Positions 35,371-44,334 of a stretch of 64,000 nt of DNA are shown here, one piece after another (the first letter of the stretch is position 1; each line of letters begins with the position of its first letter). Below the pieces are notes generated by a model, which saw only the letters and a list, made by a program, of their open reading frames with translations, was not told where the DNA came from and ran no database searches. A program made the translations under genes and the position numbers. Source of the DNA: Acinetobacter calcoaceticus (lineage in GTDB: Bacteria; Pseudomonadota; Gammaproteobacteria; Pseudomonadales; Moraxellaceae); assembly GCF_900520355.1 (NCBI RefSeq), contig NZ_LS999521.1, positions 1,860,001 to 1,924,000 on the forward strand, in the 5' to 3' direction.

Positions 35371-36387
35371 ATGATAAAAACCTCATCAAAATTTATAGGT
35401 GATTGTTCATTACCTATGAGTAAACTTGCATTAGGTACAGTTCAGATTGGTTATGAGCGCGGAATTAGCTTTGATCAAGCTAAAGAAATTATATATTCAG
35501 CTTATCATGAGGGTGTTCGATACTTTGACAGTGCACCAATGTATGGATTTGGGCGGGCTGAATATACATTGAGTACCGCTCTACATGAGTTAGAGATCAG
35601 AAAGAGTGTTCTTGTCAGTACCAAAGTTGGACGTGTTTTAAACTCACAAGGCTTTTATTCTAAAAATACGTCTTGGTACTTAAATTATCCTGATTACTAC
35701 TATGACTATACTTATGATGGGGTAATGTCATCTTTCGAAGGTAGCTTAAAACGTACTGGATTGGATCATATTGATTTATTGTTAGTGCATGATCTGGGGA
35801 AAAAATGGCATGGAGATAAAGCTGAACTATTTTGGAATCAATTTTGTGAAAGTGGCTTTAAGGCTTTAGAAGAATTGCGTAGGAATAGGAATGTTTCAGC
35901 AGTTGGACTAGGTGTAAATGAAACTGAAATTGTTTTAGAAGTAGCTAAAGAGTTTAAAATTGACTGTGCATTGATTGCTGGTCAATATACTTTATTAGAT
36001 CATAAAAACTCATATGAAGATTTAAAAAAGCTATCCGAATCTAATGTAAAAATTTTAGCTGCGGGAATCTTTAACTCTGGTGTGCTCGCCTTAGGTAATA
36101 CTTCACAAGCTAGTTATAATTATAAAAAAGTACCAGCTGAAATCGTCTCTAAAATACAGAAAATTCAAGTCATTTGTCTAAAATACGATGTATCTCTTGC
36201 CACAGCAGCTTTGCAATTTGCAGCAAGCCATCCAGCAATTACATCTTTAGTTTTCGGTGCTAAAAATAAAGAAGAAATTATTACTAATACCCGATCTTTT
36301 TCAAAAATAATACCTTATGAGTTTTGGGTAGAACTGAAAAGCGAAAACATCATCAGTGAGCAAATCCCTATAAAAGCCCTTAATTGA
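35371..36387 (+). CDS. aldo/keto reductase
   Basis: A 338-residue AKR of the D-threo-aldose/L-fucose dehydrogenase type. The catalytic tetrad is visible: Asp and Tyr in YFDSAPMYGFGRAEYTLS, Lys in VSTKVGRVL and His in LLLVHDLG. The NAD(P) end is SLVFGAKNKEEI. It is divergent from a LysR gene and followed by the NTF2-like/SDR operon after 183 bp. Substrate unknown; probably part of a carbonyl-detoxification or catabolic set. Confidence 0.92.
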   Translation: MIKTSSKFIGDCSLPMSKLALGTVQIGYERGISFDQAKEIIYSAYHEGVRYFDSAPMYGFGRAEYTLSTALHELEIRKSVLVSTKVGRVLNSQGFYSKNTSWYLNYPDYYYDYTYDGVMSSFEGSLKRTGLDHIDLLLVHDLGKKWHGDKAELFWNQFCESGFKALEELRRNRNVSAVGLGVNETEIVLEVAKEFKIDCALIAGQYTLLDHKNSYEDLKKLSESNVKILAAGIFNSGVLALGNTSQASYNYKKVPAEIVSKIQKIQVICLKYDVSLATAALQFAASHPAITSLVFGAKNKEEIITNTRSFSKIIPYEFWVELKSENIISEQIPIKALN

Positions 36388-36449
36388 TCTTTCTATAGAG
36401 TATTTTCTGTATGAGATATTAATGTGATTAATAGTATATATATAATTCT

Positions 36450-36468
36450 ATAATTATATTTATAACAA
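36450..36468. promoter_or_regulatory. 19-bp element, copy 2
   Basis: Exact repeat of 35307-35325, located 102 bp before the NTF2-like gene. Suggests that the two promoters share one regulator, probably the LysR at 34393. Confidence 0.5.
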
Positions 36469-36570
36469 TGGTTGCACTAGTATTTTCATAACAGTTGAAC
36501 ATGCATTCTTTTCTAAAGGCGAATGTTGTTGTCTACGACTGAACTCTCATACTGAAGTAGGAAATTAAAG

Positions 36571-36954
36571 ATGTCTAAACCAACTTATGTGGCTGAATAT
36601 AATGCAATTGTTGAAGTATTAAATAAATATAATCAAGGTGGTAAACAAGCAGATAGCAGTATTATGAAACCTGCTTTTAATGAACAAGCAACTATCTTTG
36701 GCGTTGATGCTGACAATAAACTTATTGGTGGTCCTATCCAAGGTTTATTCGAAGTGATTGATCGTGATTTTAGTCCATCACCAGATGCCCAAGGTGTAAT
36801 CGTAAATATTGATATCGTTGGCACTGCTGCAAGTGCACGTATAGATACTAATGATATTTCTGGATTTTGTTTTACAGACTTCTTTAACTTATTGAAAGTA
36901 GATGGTAAGTGGACAGTTGTTAGTAAAATTTATCATACCCATTCAACAAATTAA
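36571..36954 (+). CDS. NTF2-like (lumazine-binding 2) protein
   Basis: A 127-residue SnoaL/NTF2-like fold protein. The sequence YNAIVEVLNKYNQGGKQADS, FNEQATIFGVDADN, and FCFTDFFNLLKVDGKWTVVSKIYHTH follows the lumazine-binding-2 family. Many such proteins bind or isomerise small aromatic or polar ligands. Its stop shares a base with ATG 36954, and the SDR start at 36969 follows 14 bp later, so they are co-expressed. Confidence 0.85.
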   Translation: MSKPTYVAEYNAIVEVLNKYNQGGKQADSSIMKPAFNEQATIFGVDADNKLIGGPIQGLFEVIDRDFSPSPDAQGVIVNIDIVGTAASARIDTNDISGFCFTDFFNLLKVDGKWTVVSKIYHTHSTN

Positions 36955-36968
36955 TGTTTGGAGCGGGC

Positions 36969-37712
36969 ATGAATTATTTAGAAAACAAAGTAATCATTAT
37001 TACTGGAGCTTCTTCCGGTATTGGTAAAGCTTCAGCCAAAATTTTAGCGGCTGAAGGGGCTAAAGTTATAGCGGTTGCAAGAAATCAAGAACGTCTTAAT
37101 GGACTAGTTAATGAAGTAACAAAGCATGGGGGTGAAATCACAGGCTTTGTAGCAGATGTTACCAATCTTGATGACTCTAAAAAGCTTGCTCAATTTGCTA
37201 AAGATACTTATGGCTCTGTCGATATTCTAATTAACAATGCTGGACTTATGCTGTTTTCATATTGGAGCGATTTAGCAATTGATGATTGGAACAAAATGAT
37301 TGATACCAATATCAAAGGCTATTTGAATGCTATAGCAGGCGTATTGCCAATTATGCTTGAGCAAAAGTCTGGACAAATCTTGAATATGGATTCAGTTGCG
37401 GGACATCAAGTAGATCCTGCTGCGGGTATCTATTGTGCAACAAAGTTTTTTGTACAAGCGATGACTGAGTCAATGCGTAAAGATTTGGGTGTTAACCATG
37501 GTATCCGAGTTAATACTGTTAGTCCCGGTGTCATTAATACAGGCTGGGCGGACAAAGTCACTGACCCTGAAGGTCGTAAGGCAGCCCAAGAGCTCAACAA
37601 AATTGCCATAGATCCAGATGATGTAGCACGCGCTGTAGTCTATGCACTTAATCAACCTGAAAATGTCACTGTGAATGATTTAATCATTTCTCCAACGCGT
37701 CAAAATTGGTAA
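36969..37712 (+). CDS. short-chain dehydrogenase/reductase (classical SDR)
   Basis: A 247-residue SDR. TGASSGIG lies at about residues 12-19, NNAG at about 88-91, the catalytic Ser in MDSVAGH and the YCATK Tyr/Lys motif near 156-160, all intact. ATG 36969 has GGAG at 6 bases, better than ATG 36954, which overlaps the preceding stop. NADP-dependent ketone/alcohol reduction; substrate unknown. The next gene is another NAD(P)-binding protein. Confidence 0.93.
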   Translation: MNYLENKVIIITGASSGIGKASAKILAAEGAKVIAVARNQERLNGLVNEVTKHGGEITGFVADVTNLDDSKKLAQFAKDTYGSVDILINNAGLMLFSYWSDLAIDDWNKMIDTNIKGYLNAIAGVLPIMLEQKSGQILNMDSVAGHQVDPAAGIYCATKFFVQAMTESMRKDLGVNHGIRVNTVSPGVINTGWADKVTDPEGRKAAQELNKIAIDPDDVARAVVYALNQPENVTVNDLIISPTRQNW

Positions 37713-37822
37713 CCACTATCTATCTTTCTTTCGCTTTTCCTATTCTTACAAGATGTGAGGTGGAGAAGCGATGCTTTTTACTCAGGGTTGGATATTAATC
37801 ACTTTATTATGAAGGTGTATCT

Positions 37823-38470
37823 ATGAATATTCTTGTTGTTGGTGCAAATGGAAGAGTAGGTTCTCATTTGGTCAAAACATTGGCAGAAATGGGGCATTCA
37901 GTTTTTGCAGGAGCTCGCAAAGATTCATTGAGTTTTACGAATCCTTCTATTCAGTTTTTTGAATTGGATTTGCTAGCTGATTTGCAAAAAATCATTCAAC
38001 GTTTTGAATCTGTAAATATAGATATAATTTACTTCACTGCAGGCTCTAGAGGAAAAAATCTTCTTCAAGTTGATGCTTTTGGTGCAGTGAAAGTGATGCA
38101 AGCCGCGAAAGCTGTGGGTATTCGTCGATTTATAATGTTGAGCTCAGTTTTTGCACTACAACCTGAACGCTGGGGTGAGTCATTCTTACAGAATATCACT
38201 GATTATAATATTGCAAAATTTTTCGCAGATCATTGGTTAGTTCATCAAAGTAATTTGGATTTTACTATCCTTCAACCAGGTGCATTGCAAGAAAAATTAG
38301 GTAGTGGCCGAATCAAGATTAATGTCTCTGAGCCTCTTAGTAACAGTATTGATAATGTCGTTGAAACACTTGCAGGTATTTTAAGTGCTCCAAATACGAT
38401 TGGTCAGGTAATTACGATGGCTGATGGTGACATTCCAATTATAGAAGCGCTCAATCAAGTCTCCCCATAA
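37823..38470 (+). CDS. NAD(P)-binding oxidoreductase (extended/atypical SDR)
   Basis: A 215-residue protein of the NAD(P)H-binding (NmrA/YwnB) type. It begins with the loop VVGANGRVGSHLVKTLAEMGHSV and shows FIMLSSVFALQPERWGES and DFTILQPGALQE, as in relatives such as YwnB or SDR5-type proteins. Single Rossmann domain, no metal site. Same strand as the OYE and flavin reductase genes that follow. Confidence 0.88.
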   Translation: MNILVVGANGRVGSHLVKTLAEMGHSVFAGARKDSLSFTNPSIQFFELDLLADLQKIIQRFESVNIDIIYFTAGSRGKNLLQVDAFGAVKVMQAAKAVGIRRFIMLSSVFALQPERWGESFLQNITDYNIAKFFADHWLVHQSNLDFTILQPGALQEKLGSGRIKINVSEPLSNSIDNVVETLAGILSAPNTIGQVITMADGDIPIIEALNQVSP

Positions 38471-38535
38471 AGTTTTACGTTTCTGTTTAATGCTTTTAAA
38501 GCAAAGATTAAGTTCAAAGATTTTTTAAATTGAAG

Positions 38536-39687
38536 ATGAATATGATGAATCCTAAATACTCTCCCTTATTCCAACCCTATACTTTAAATAATGGGGTAAC
38601 GATTAAAAATAGATTAGTCGTTGCTCCAATGACACATTTTGCTTCTAATGATGATGGTAGTTTAAGCCATGAAGAACGTGCTTTTATTCAAGGACGTGCA
38701 GAAAACTTTGGCTTATTCATTAGTGCAGCGACTTTAGTTTCACCTGAGGGTAAAGCATTTGTAGGGCAGCCCGAGGCTATTAGCGATAAAGATTTACCTA
38801 GTTTGAAAGCAGTTGCTGAATTAATTAAATCTCAAGGTGCAAAAGCAATTTTACAAATTCATCATGGTGGGAAACTCAGCATTGATGAATTGTTAAATGG
38901 TGCTGAAATGGTTGCGCCATCAGAAGATCTAGAATCTGGATCACGTGAACTCACACATTCTGAAATTAATGATTTAATCCGAGCATTTGCTAATGCTGCT
39001 GATTTGGCTATTCAAGCGGGTTTCGACGGTGTCGAGATTCATGGTGCAAATGGTTATTTAATTCAGCAATTTAACTCAGCACAATCAAACCGCCGCACGG
39101 ACGAATGGGGTGGTAGTATTGAAAAACGTATGCGTTTTTCACTATCGATTGTAGATGCTGTACATGCTGTCAAAATGAAACATGGGTTAAATGATTTCAT
39201 TATTGGTTATCGGTTTTCACCAGAAGAACCGGGAGAGCACGGTTTAACAATGGCAGATACATTTGCTCTAATTGACGCATTGGTAGAAAAACCAATTCAA
39301 TATTTGCATGTATCTCTTTGGGATTTTTATAAAAAAGCACGTAGAGGGGCAGATGTAAGCTTAACTCGTATGCAACTTCTACATGAGAGAATTGCAGGTA
39401 AGCTTCCATTAATTGGTGTCGGAAGTTTATTTAGTGCAGATCAGATATTAGATGCATATGAAACTAAATGGGCTGAATTTATTGCAGTTGGTAAAGCAGT
39501 AATGATGAATCCCGATCTTGCAACATTAATTTCGAATGGGCGCGAGAGCGAAATTGTTTTAGCAATAGACCCTCATAAAGCTGATCGTTATCGTATTCCT
39601 AATAATCTGTGGCAACAAAATATGAGCCGTTTATCCTATTTACCTCCACTTAAAGATGACTCTGAGTGGAAAACAGTTGATATTTAA
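38536..39687 (+). CDS. NADH-dependent flavin oxidoreductase (OYE family)
   Basis: A 383-residue OYE-family protein. The FMN-site start LNNGVTIKNRLVVAPMTHFAS, the substrate pair in HGANGYLIQQF (His and Asn) and RRTDEWGG are present. It is distinct from the OYE-like protein at 1841. The exact start (38536, 38542 or 38545) cannot be decided. It precedes a flavin reductase-like gene by 14 bp. Confidence 0.9.
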   Translation: MNMMNPKYSPLFQPYTLNNGVTIKNRLVVAPMTHFASNDDGSLSHEERAFIQGRAENFGLFISAATLVSPEGKAFVGQPEAISDKDLPSLKAVAELIKSQGAKAILQIHHGGKLSIDELLNGAEMVAPSEDLESGSRELTHSEINDLIRAFANAADLAIQAGFDGVEIHGANGYLIQQFNSAQSNRRTDEWGGSIEKRMRFSLSIVDAVHAVKMKHGLNDFIIGYRFSPEEPGEHGLTMADTFALIDALVEKPIQYLHVSLWDFYKKARRGADVSLTRMQLLHERIAGKLPLIGVGSLFSADQILDAYETKWAEFIAVGKAVMMNPDLATLISNGRESEIVLAIDPHKADRYRIPNNLWQQNMSRLSYLPPLKDDSEWKTVDI

Positions 39688-39701
39688 ATATTGAGTATAA
39701 T

Positions 39702-40277
39702 ATGGCAATTCAATCTGTACCTTTAGAAAAAGCATATCGCTTATTGAACCATGGACCAACTGTGTTGGTCTCTGCAAAACATCAATCTACTGAGAATGTG
39801 ATGGCTGCTTCATGGGCTTGTGCATTGGAGTTTTCTCCAGCGAAAGTCACTGTGGTTTTAGATAAAATGGCATTTACACGTTCTTTAGTTGAACAAAGTG
39901 GATGGTTTGCATTACAAGTTCCTGTTGCACAGCAGGCTCAAATGGTTGTGGATGTTGGAAGTGAAAGCCTAAAAGACCACCCAAATAAATTGAATGAATT
40001 TGGTGTAAGGCTATTTTATCAAGATGGTTTTCAAACTCCATTAGTCGACGGGTGTGTAGCTTGGCTACTCTGTAAACTAATTCCAGAGCCACACAATCAA
40101 GAAACTCATGATCTTTTCATTGGAGAGGTAGTTAGTGCTTGGGCTGATGATCGTGTCTTTAAAGATGGCCACTGGCAATTTGATAACGTACCGATAGAAC
40201 TAAAAACTCTACATTATATTGCTGGTGGACAGTTTTATGTTATAGGCCAAGGACTTAAGGTAAATAAAGGGCCTTAG
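39702..40277 (+). CDS. flavin reductase-like (DIM6/NTAB family) protein
   Basis: A 191-residue FMN-binding split-barrel protein. VLVSAKHQSTENVMAASWACALEFSPAKVTVVLD is the characteristic flavin-reductase-like start, and HTGDLF-like THDLFIGEV is the conserved strand. It may supply reduced FMN or act as a flavoprotein partner. It ends the operon: a large hairpin follows. Confidence 0.88.
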   Translation: MAIQSVPLEKAYRLLNHGPTVLVSAKHQSTENVMAASWACALEFSPAKVTVVLDKMAFTRSLVEQSGWFALQVPVAQQAQMVVDVGSESLKDHPNKLNEFGVRLFYQDGFQTPLVDGCVAWLLCKLIPEPHNQETHDLFIGEVVSAWADDRVFKDGHWQFDNVPIELKTLHYIAGGQFYVIGQGLKVNKGP

Positions 40278-40289
40278 TCTAGCTTTATT

Positions 40290-40326
40290 TTACTGTATTG
40301 GCATTTTCTATGTACCAATACAGTAA
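40290..40326. terminator. bidirectional terminator hairpin
   Basis: TTACTGTATTGG / CCAATACAGTAA, a perfect 12-bp stem with a 13-base loop and AT-rich ends, between the convergent flavin reductase and LysE genes. Confidence 0.75.
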
Positions 40327-40335
40327 ATATTTTAA

Positions 40336-40959
40336 TCATGTTAAAGTTAGAGATATTAAAGATATTGAAAATAAAATAAAGAAAGTACCAATAATTTTGT
40401 TAAATAAATAAAAGATTTTTGGTTTTTTTATTAACACTTTAATCTTTTCACCACCCCAAATGTAGATGAGCATCCAAGAAAATTCGCAAACAATAAAAGT
40501 AAAAATCAGTATTGAATATTGGGGAAGCAGAGGTGAGTTGGAATTAATAAATTGAGGGAGAAATGAAATAATAAAAAGTAATGTTTTAGGATTACTAATA
40601 GCTATAAAAAAACCATTAATAAAGGAATTTTCATGTGTTTTATATTCGGATGCATTGTTATATTTTAATTGTTTTGATTTATATTTTAAGTGTTTTATTC
40701 CAATTGTAAATAAGTAAATAATTCCAAATAAATTAATTAATTTTATAAATATAGTTTGTAAATTGCTTAAAAATAAGAGTGTAAGGCAACTTGCTGTAAT
40801 TGATATTAATACTCCTAGTAAACATCCTGTAGTTGATATTAAAGTTTCCTTTAATGTTTGGTTAATTCTCGTATTCAATACGAATACCATGTTAGGGCCT
40901 GGTATTGCTGATAGGACAGAAATAGTGGATAGAAACAGGAGCCAAGTATATAAGGTCAT
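40336..40959 (-). CDS. LysE-family amino acid exporter
   Basis: A 207-residue membrane protein with six helices. The LysE/RhtB start (ISVLSAIPGPNMVFVLNTRINQTLKETLISTTGCLLGV) and the NPKTLLFIISFLPQFI motif are clear. The gene is strikingly AT-rich compared with its neighbours (many AAA/TTT/ATT codons), suggesting recent transfer. Substrate unknown; RhtB-like homoserine/threonine export is one possibility. Confidence 0.88.
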   Translation of the reverse strand: MTLYTWLLFLSTISVLSAIPGPNMVFVLNTRINQTLKETLISTTGCLLGVLISITASCLTLLFLSNLQTIFIKLINLFGIIYLFTIGIKHLKYKSKQLKYNNASEYKTHENSFINGFFIAISNPKTLLFIISFLPQFINSNSPLLPQYSILIFTFIVCEFSWMLIYIWGGEKIKVLIKKPKIFYLFNKIIGTFFILFSISLISLTLT

Positions 40960-41358
40960 AGTGGTTCATTAAATTTTAAATTATAGTTTTTAAATAAAAA
41001 TATAATAAACAATACTTTTTTATTAAGTAGATAAAAAAATATTATATGCATATATGATTTTGATAATCATTAGTGTTTATTTAATTTGTTTGATTACAGT
41101 GACTTAGATTGTATATAGGAATAATTTGTTAATTTGAGAAAATATTTTTGTTTCTAAACATGCTTTTTTTTATATAGCATTAATTTGTTTAAAGGATGTG
41201 AGTAAATAAGATCAAAAAGATTCTTATTATCTTAAATTCCTATCAGATATAAAGGATTATACGAGTAAAGACAGAATCTAAATTTTAGATTTTAACTCGA
41301 AAAACCTTTCTATTTTAAATTTTTATTTAAGACAAAAGTCAATTTAATAGAGGTTCCT
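40960..41358. other. AT-rich intergenic region, no gene seen
   Basis: About 400 bp of very AT-rich DNA between divergent LysE and VOC genes. No ORF, RNA gene or strong hairpin recognised. Confidence 0.6.
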
Positions 41359-41784
41359 ATGAGTTTAGCACCATTCCATTTAGCTATCCCTGTTTATGAT
41401 TTACCTGCTGCAAGAGATTTTTATGGTGAAGTTTTTGGTTTAGAAGAAGGAAGATCTAGTGATCACTGGGTTGATTTTAATTTCTTCGGACATCAGCTAG
41501 TTATTCATGAACATCCTAAAATGGATTATCAAGAAAAAGTTGTTTCTAATTCTGTGGATGGCCATGATGTGCCTGCTCCACATTTCGGAATTATTCTTAG
41601 TTGGGAAGATTGGGAAACTTTAGCTGAAAGATTAAAGTCTTTAGGTACAAAGTTTGTGATTGAACCCTATGTACGTTTCAAAGGTAAAGTTGGCGAACAA
41701 GGAACTATGTTTTTATTTGATCCGTGTGGTAATGCGCTTGAATTTAAAGCATTTAAAGATATGACTCAGCTTTTTGCGAAATAA
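41359..41784 (+). CDS. VOC-family (glyoxalase/bleomycin-resistance fold) protein
   Basis: A 141-residue protein with two beta-alpha-beta-beta-beta units. The sequence [26 protein letters not shown] and [34 protein letters not shown] give the usual metal-ligand His and Glu positions. Followed by a symporter gene and then a LysR on the same strand. Could be a dioxygenase-like or lyase enzyme; substrate unknown. Confidence 0.9.
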   Translation: MSLAPFHLAIPVYDLPAARDFYGEVFGLEEGRSSDHWVDFNFFGHQLVIHEHPKMDYQEKVVSNSVDGHDVPAPHFGIILSWEDWETLAERLKSLGTKFVIEPYVRFKGKVGEQGTMFLFDPCGNALEFKAFKDMTQLFAK

Positions 41785-41791
41785 AGTAATG

Positions 41792-41823
41792 AGGGATACG
41801 AATATTATTTGTATCCCTTTTTG
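41792..41823 (+). terminator. terminator hairpin after the VOC gene
   Basis: AGGGATAC / GTATCCCT with an AT-rich loop and TTTTT. Confidence 0.75.
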
Positions 41824-41849
41824 AGGACATGAAGAAACAAGGATGATTT

Positions 41850-43100
41850 ATGAAAAGTATTTCTTTGGTATGGCAAATATTAATTGGTCTTCTTTTAGGT
41901 ATTTTAGTCGGGTGGTATTTTAATGTAAATCTAACTCATCAAGTTTGGGTAAGCACTGAAATATTAAAACCGTTAGGCGATATTTTTATTAATATGATGA
42001 AAATGGTCGTTGTACCTATTGTATTGTGTTGCATGATCTTAGGCATCGCAGGAGGAGGTGATAATAAGTCTTTTGGAAAAATGGGTGCGGGTTCTCTCCT
42101 TTATTTCTTTACAATAACAAGCCTTGCGATTGTTTGGGGTTTATTATTGGCCAATTTTTTTCAACCTGGGGTTGGAACAGATATATCTGGGATGGCACAC
42201 TCAGCTGTAGTACTGCATACTGATACGAACAAAGGCGCTCTACAGATTATAAAAAATATCGTGCCGGAAAATATTGTGGTAGCCCTATATGAAGGAAAAC
42301 TACTATCAATTCTATTTTTTGCGATTCTTTTTGGCTTAGCATTAAACAAAATTCCTGAAGAAAAAAGTAAACCTGTAATAACAGTTTTACAGGGAATATC
42401 TGATGCATTGTTTAAGCTTGTAAGTTTAGTCATGGCTTATGCACCGATTGGTGTGTTTGGTATGATCGGAGCGACAGTTGCGACTTTTGGCTTCAGTTCT
42501 TTATTGCCATTACTGAAATTAATTGGAGTCGTTTATCTAGCTTTAGCTTTATTTGCTATTTTTGTTCTAGGTACTGTGTGTTTGTATATAAGAGAAAACT
42601 TATTTCACCTTATTAAATATTTTAAAGATGAGCTCATTCTAGCTTTCTCAACTGGTGCGTCTGCTGCTGTCATGCCGCAATTAATGCAGAAACTCGAAAA
42701 CTATGGTGTTCCACGCCGTATTGTAAGTTTTGTAGTACCTATGGGATATGCATTTAATTTAGATGGAGCATCAATTTTCCTAGGTGTGGCTACAATTTTT
42801 GTCGCTCAATTATATGGAATAGATTTGACTATCTCTCAACAAGCATTATTGGTTGTGACTATGGTCTTAACATCTAAAGGGGCAGCGGGAGTTCCAGGTT
42901 TTGCAATTCTAATTTTATCTGCAACTTTAGCTACAGCTGGTTTACCGCTAGAGGGTGTTGCGTTAATTGCTGGTATTTTTAGAATTATTGAAAGTGGTAC
43001 TACAACATTAAATGTTCTTGGAAATGCTATTGCACCACTTGTTGTAGCAAAGTGGAAAACGAAACGGTTAGAGTCTTTTAATACTGTAACTGAAAATTAA
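41850..43100 (+). CDS. dicarboxylate/amino acid:cation symporter (GltP/DctA family)
   Basis: A 416-residue DAACS-family symporter with eight membrane helices and two re-entrant loops. The family signature is visible: FSTGASAAVMPQLMQKLENYGVPRRIVSFVVPMGYAFNLDGASIFLGV (serine-rich loop and motif) and SKGAAGVPGFAILILSATLA. Imports glutamate, aspartate or C4 dicarboxylates with H+ or Na+. It is followed by a LysR gene, which may control it. Confidence 0.93.
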   Translation: MKSISLVWQILIGLLLGILVGWYFNVNLTHQVWVSTEILKPLGDIFINMMKMVVVPIVLCCMILGIAGGGDNKSFGKMGAGSLLYFFTITSLAIVWGLLLANFFQPGVGTDISGMAHSAVVLHTDTNKGALQIIKNIVPENIVVALYEGKLLSILFFAILFGLALNKIPEEKSKPVITVLQGISDALFKLVSLVMAYAPIGVFGMIGATVATFGFSSLLPLLKLIGVVYLALALFAIFVLGTVCLYIRENLFHLIKYFKDELILAFSTGASAAVMPQLMQKLENYGVPRRIVSFVVPMGYAFNLDGASIFLGVATIFVAQLYGIDLTISQQALLVVTMVLTSKGAAGVPGFAILILSATLATAGLPLEGVALIAGIFRIIESGTTTLNVLGNAIAPLVVAKWKTKRLESFNTVTEN

Positions 43101-43106
43101 AACCAA

Positions 43107-43137
43107 AGATAAGTATCGCACTAAGAGATACTTATCT
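43107..43137 (+). terminator. hairpin after the symporter
   Basis: AGATAAGTATC / GATACTTATCT perfect 11-bp stem; no strong T run follows, so it may be a weak terminator. Confidence 0.45.
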
Positions 43138-43204
43138 ATATAAATTTAGGAAGTGTATAATTTCTACAAGGATTGGTTTTATCATTTAATGGAATGCAGA
43201 TAGT

Positions 43205-44080
43205 ATGTTTCATGAGCTCAAAACCCTTATAGCAATTAAAAAATATGGTTCATTTAGTGCTACAGGTAACAATGTGGGGCTTACTCAAGCAGCTGTCAGC
43301 GCACAAATCAAATCTTTAGAATCTTATTTGGGGATTAAGCTCTTTGAAAGAAATGGAAAAACTGTTCAATTTAATAGTGAGGGTTTACGCGTACTTGCAT
43401 TAGCTGAGCAACTTTTTGAACTCGTTGATAAGATGAAACAACCCGAATGTATGGCAGATTTTACGGGTGAGATTAGAATAGGGGCAATTGCCTCGATCCA
43501 ATCAAATATTTTGCCAGAAATACTTGAAGAACTATTCAAATATTTTCCTAAAGCAAAAATTAAGCTTATACCAGGAGTGTCATTCAATTTATTCCATCAG
43601 CTGGGAAAAAATGAGATAGATCTCGCGATTATCATTAAGCCTAATTTTGAAATTTCAGATGACTATTGTTATTACACCTTAAAAAAAGAGCCTATTTTTC
43701 TTATTACCCCAATTGATATTCACGAAAAACACCCTGTTGAAATTTTGAAAAATAATCCGTTTATACGTTATGACTATTCTTCATTTGGGGGGAAAGTTGT
43801 AGCAAACTATTTAAATAGAAATCAAATAAAAACAAATGACATCATTGAGGTAGATGAAATTGAAGCAATCATCAGAATGGTAGAAAAAAACTTAGGTGTA
43901 GCTTTGATTCCAGATATTGGAATGAATAAATTAAAAGAAAAAAATATTAATATTATTGATCTGAAACAACCAGATTTATATCGAGAAATTATTATTATCC
44001 ATAAAAAGAATACTGAGGATTCAATTATATCAAGTATTGTTTCTAAAATAGTCGAAGGCGTGGCTATTGGAGATAAGTAA
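43205..44080 (+). CDS. LysR-family regulator
   Basis: A 291-residue LysR protein. Helix-turn-helix GSFSATGNNVGLTQAAVSAQIKSLESYLGIKLFERNGK. The effector domain is near-canonical. It lies downstream of a symporter and a VOC gene on the same strand, so it is likely co-regulated with them. A terminator follows 55 bp after its stop. Confidence 0.92.
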   Translation: MFHELKTLIAIKKYGSFSATGNNVGLTQAAVSAQIKSLESYLGIKLFERNGKTVQFNSEGLRVLALAEQLFELVDKMKQPECMADFTGEIRIGAIASIQSNILPEILEELFKYFPKAKIKLIPGVSFNLFHQLGKNEIDLAIIIKPNFEISDDYCYYTLKKEPIFLITPIDIHEKHPVEILKNNPFIRYDYSSFGGKVVANYLNRNQIKTNDIIEVDEIEAIIRMVEKNLGVALIPDIGMNKLKEKNINIIDLKQPDLYREIIIIHKKNTEDSIISSIVSKIVEGVAIGDK

Positions 44081-44136
44081 TTAAGTCTATTCATTTCTCA
44101 ACAAAGCATATGTGCTATTGATATGAAAAGATAAAC

Positions 44137-44160
44137 ATCCGACATTAAGTCGGATTTTTT
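44137..44160 (+). terminator. rho-independent terminator
   Basis: ATCCGAC-ATTAA-GTCGGAT and a T run after the LysR gene. Confidence 0.85.
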
Positions 44161-44271
44161 ATTGCGTAAAGTTAATTGAGATAGATTGTAACAATCTCGA
44201 AATATGTGTCAGAAATCTCACATCAAATGTCATTCAGCGATTGCCTTAAAAAGTTTGAAAATTAGACTTGA

Positions 44272-44302
44272 AATATATAGTGGCTTTGTGCCACTATATA
44301 TT
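44272..44302. promoter_or_regulatory. perfect 13-bp inverted repeat before the NAD-salvage operon
   Basis: AATATATAGTGGC-TTTGT-GCCACTATATATT, centred about 48 bp before the prs-like start. It is either an operator (most likely for the Nudix-type regulator of the operon) or an RNA hairpin in the leader. No T run follows, so it is not a terminator. Confidence 0.6.
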
Positions 44303-44334
44303 CATCGAAGGTCATCAGACAAAAAGAGGATGAT

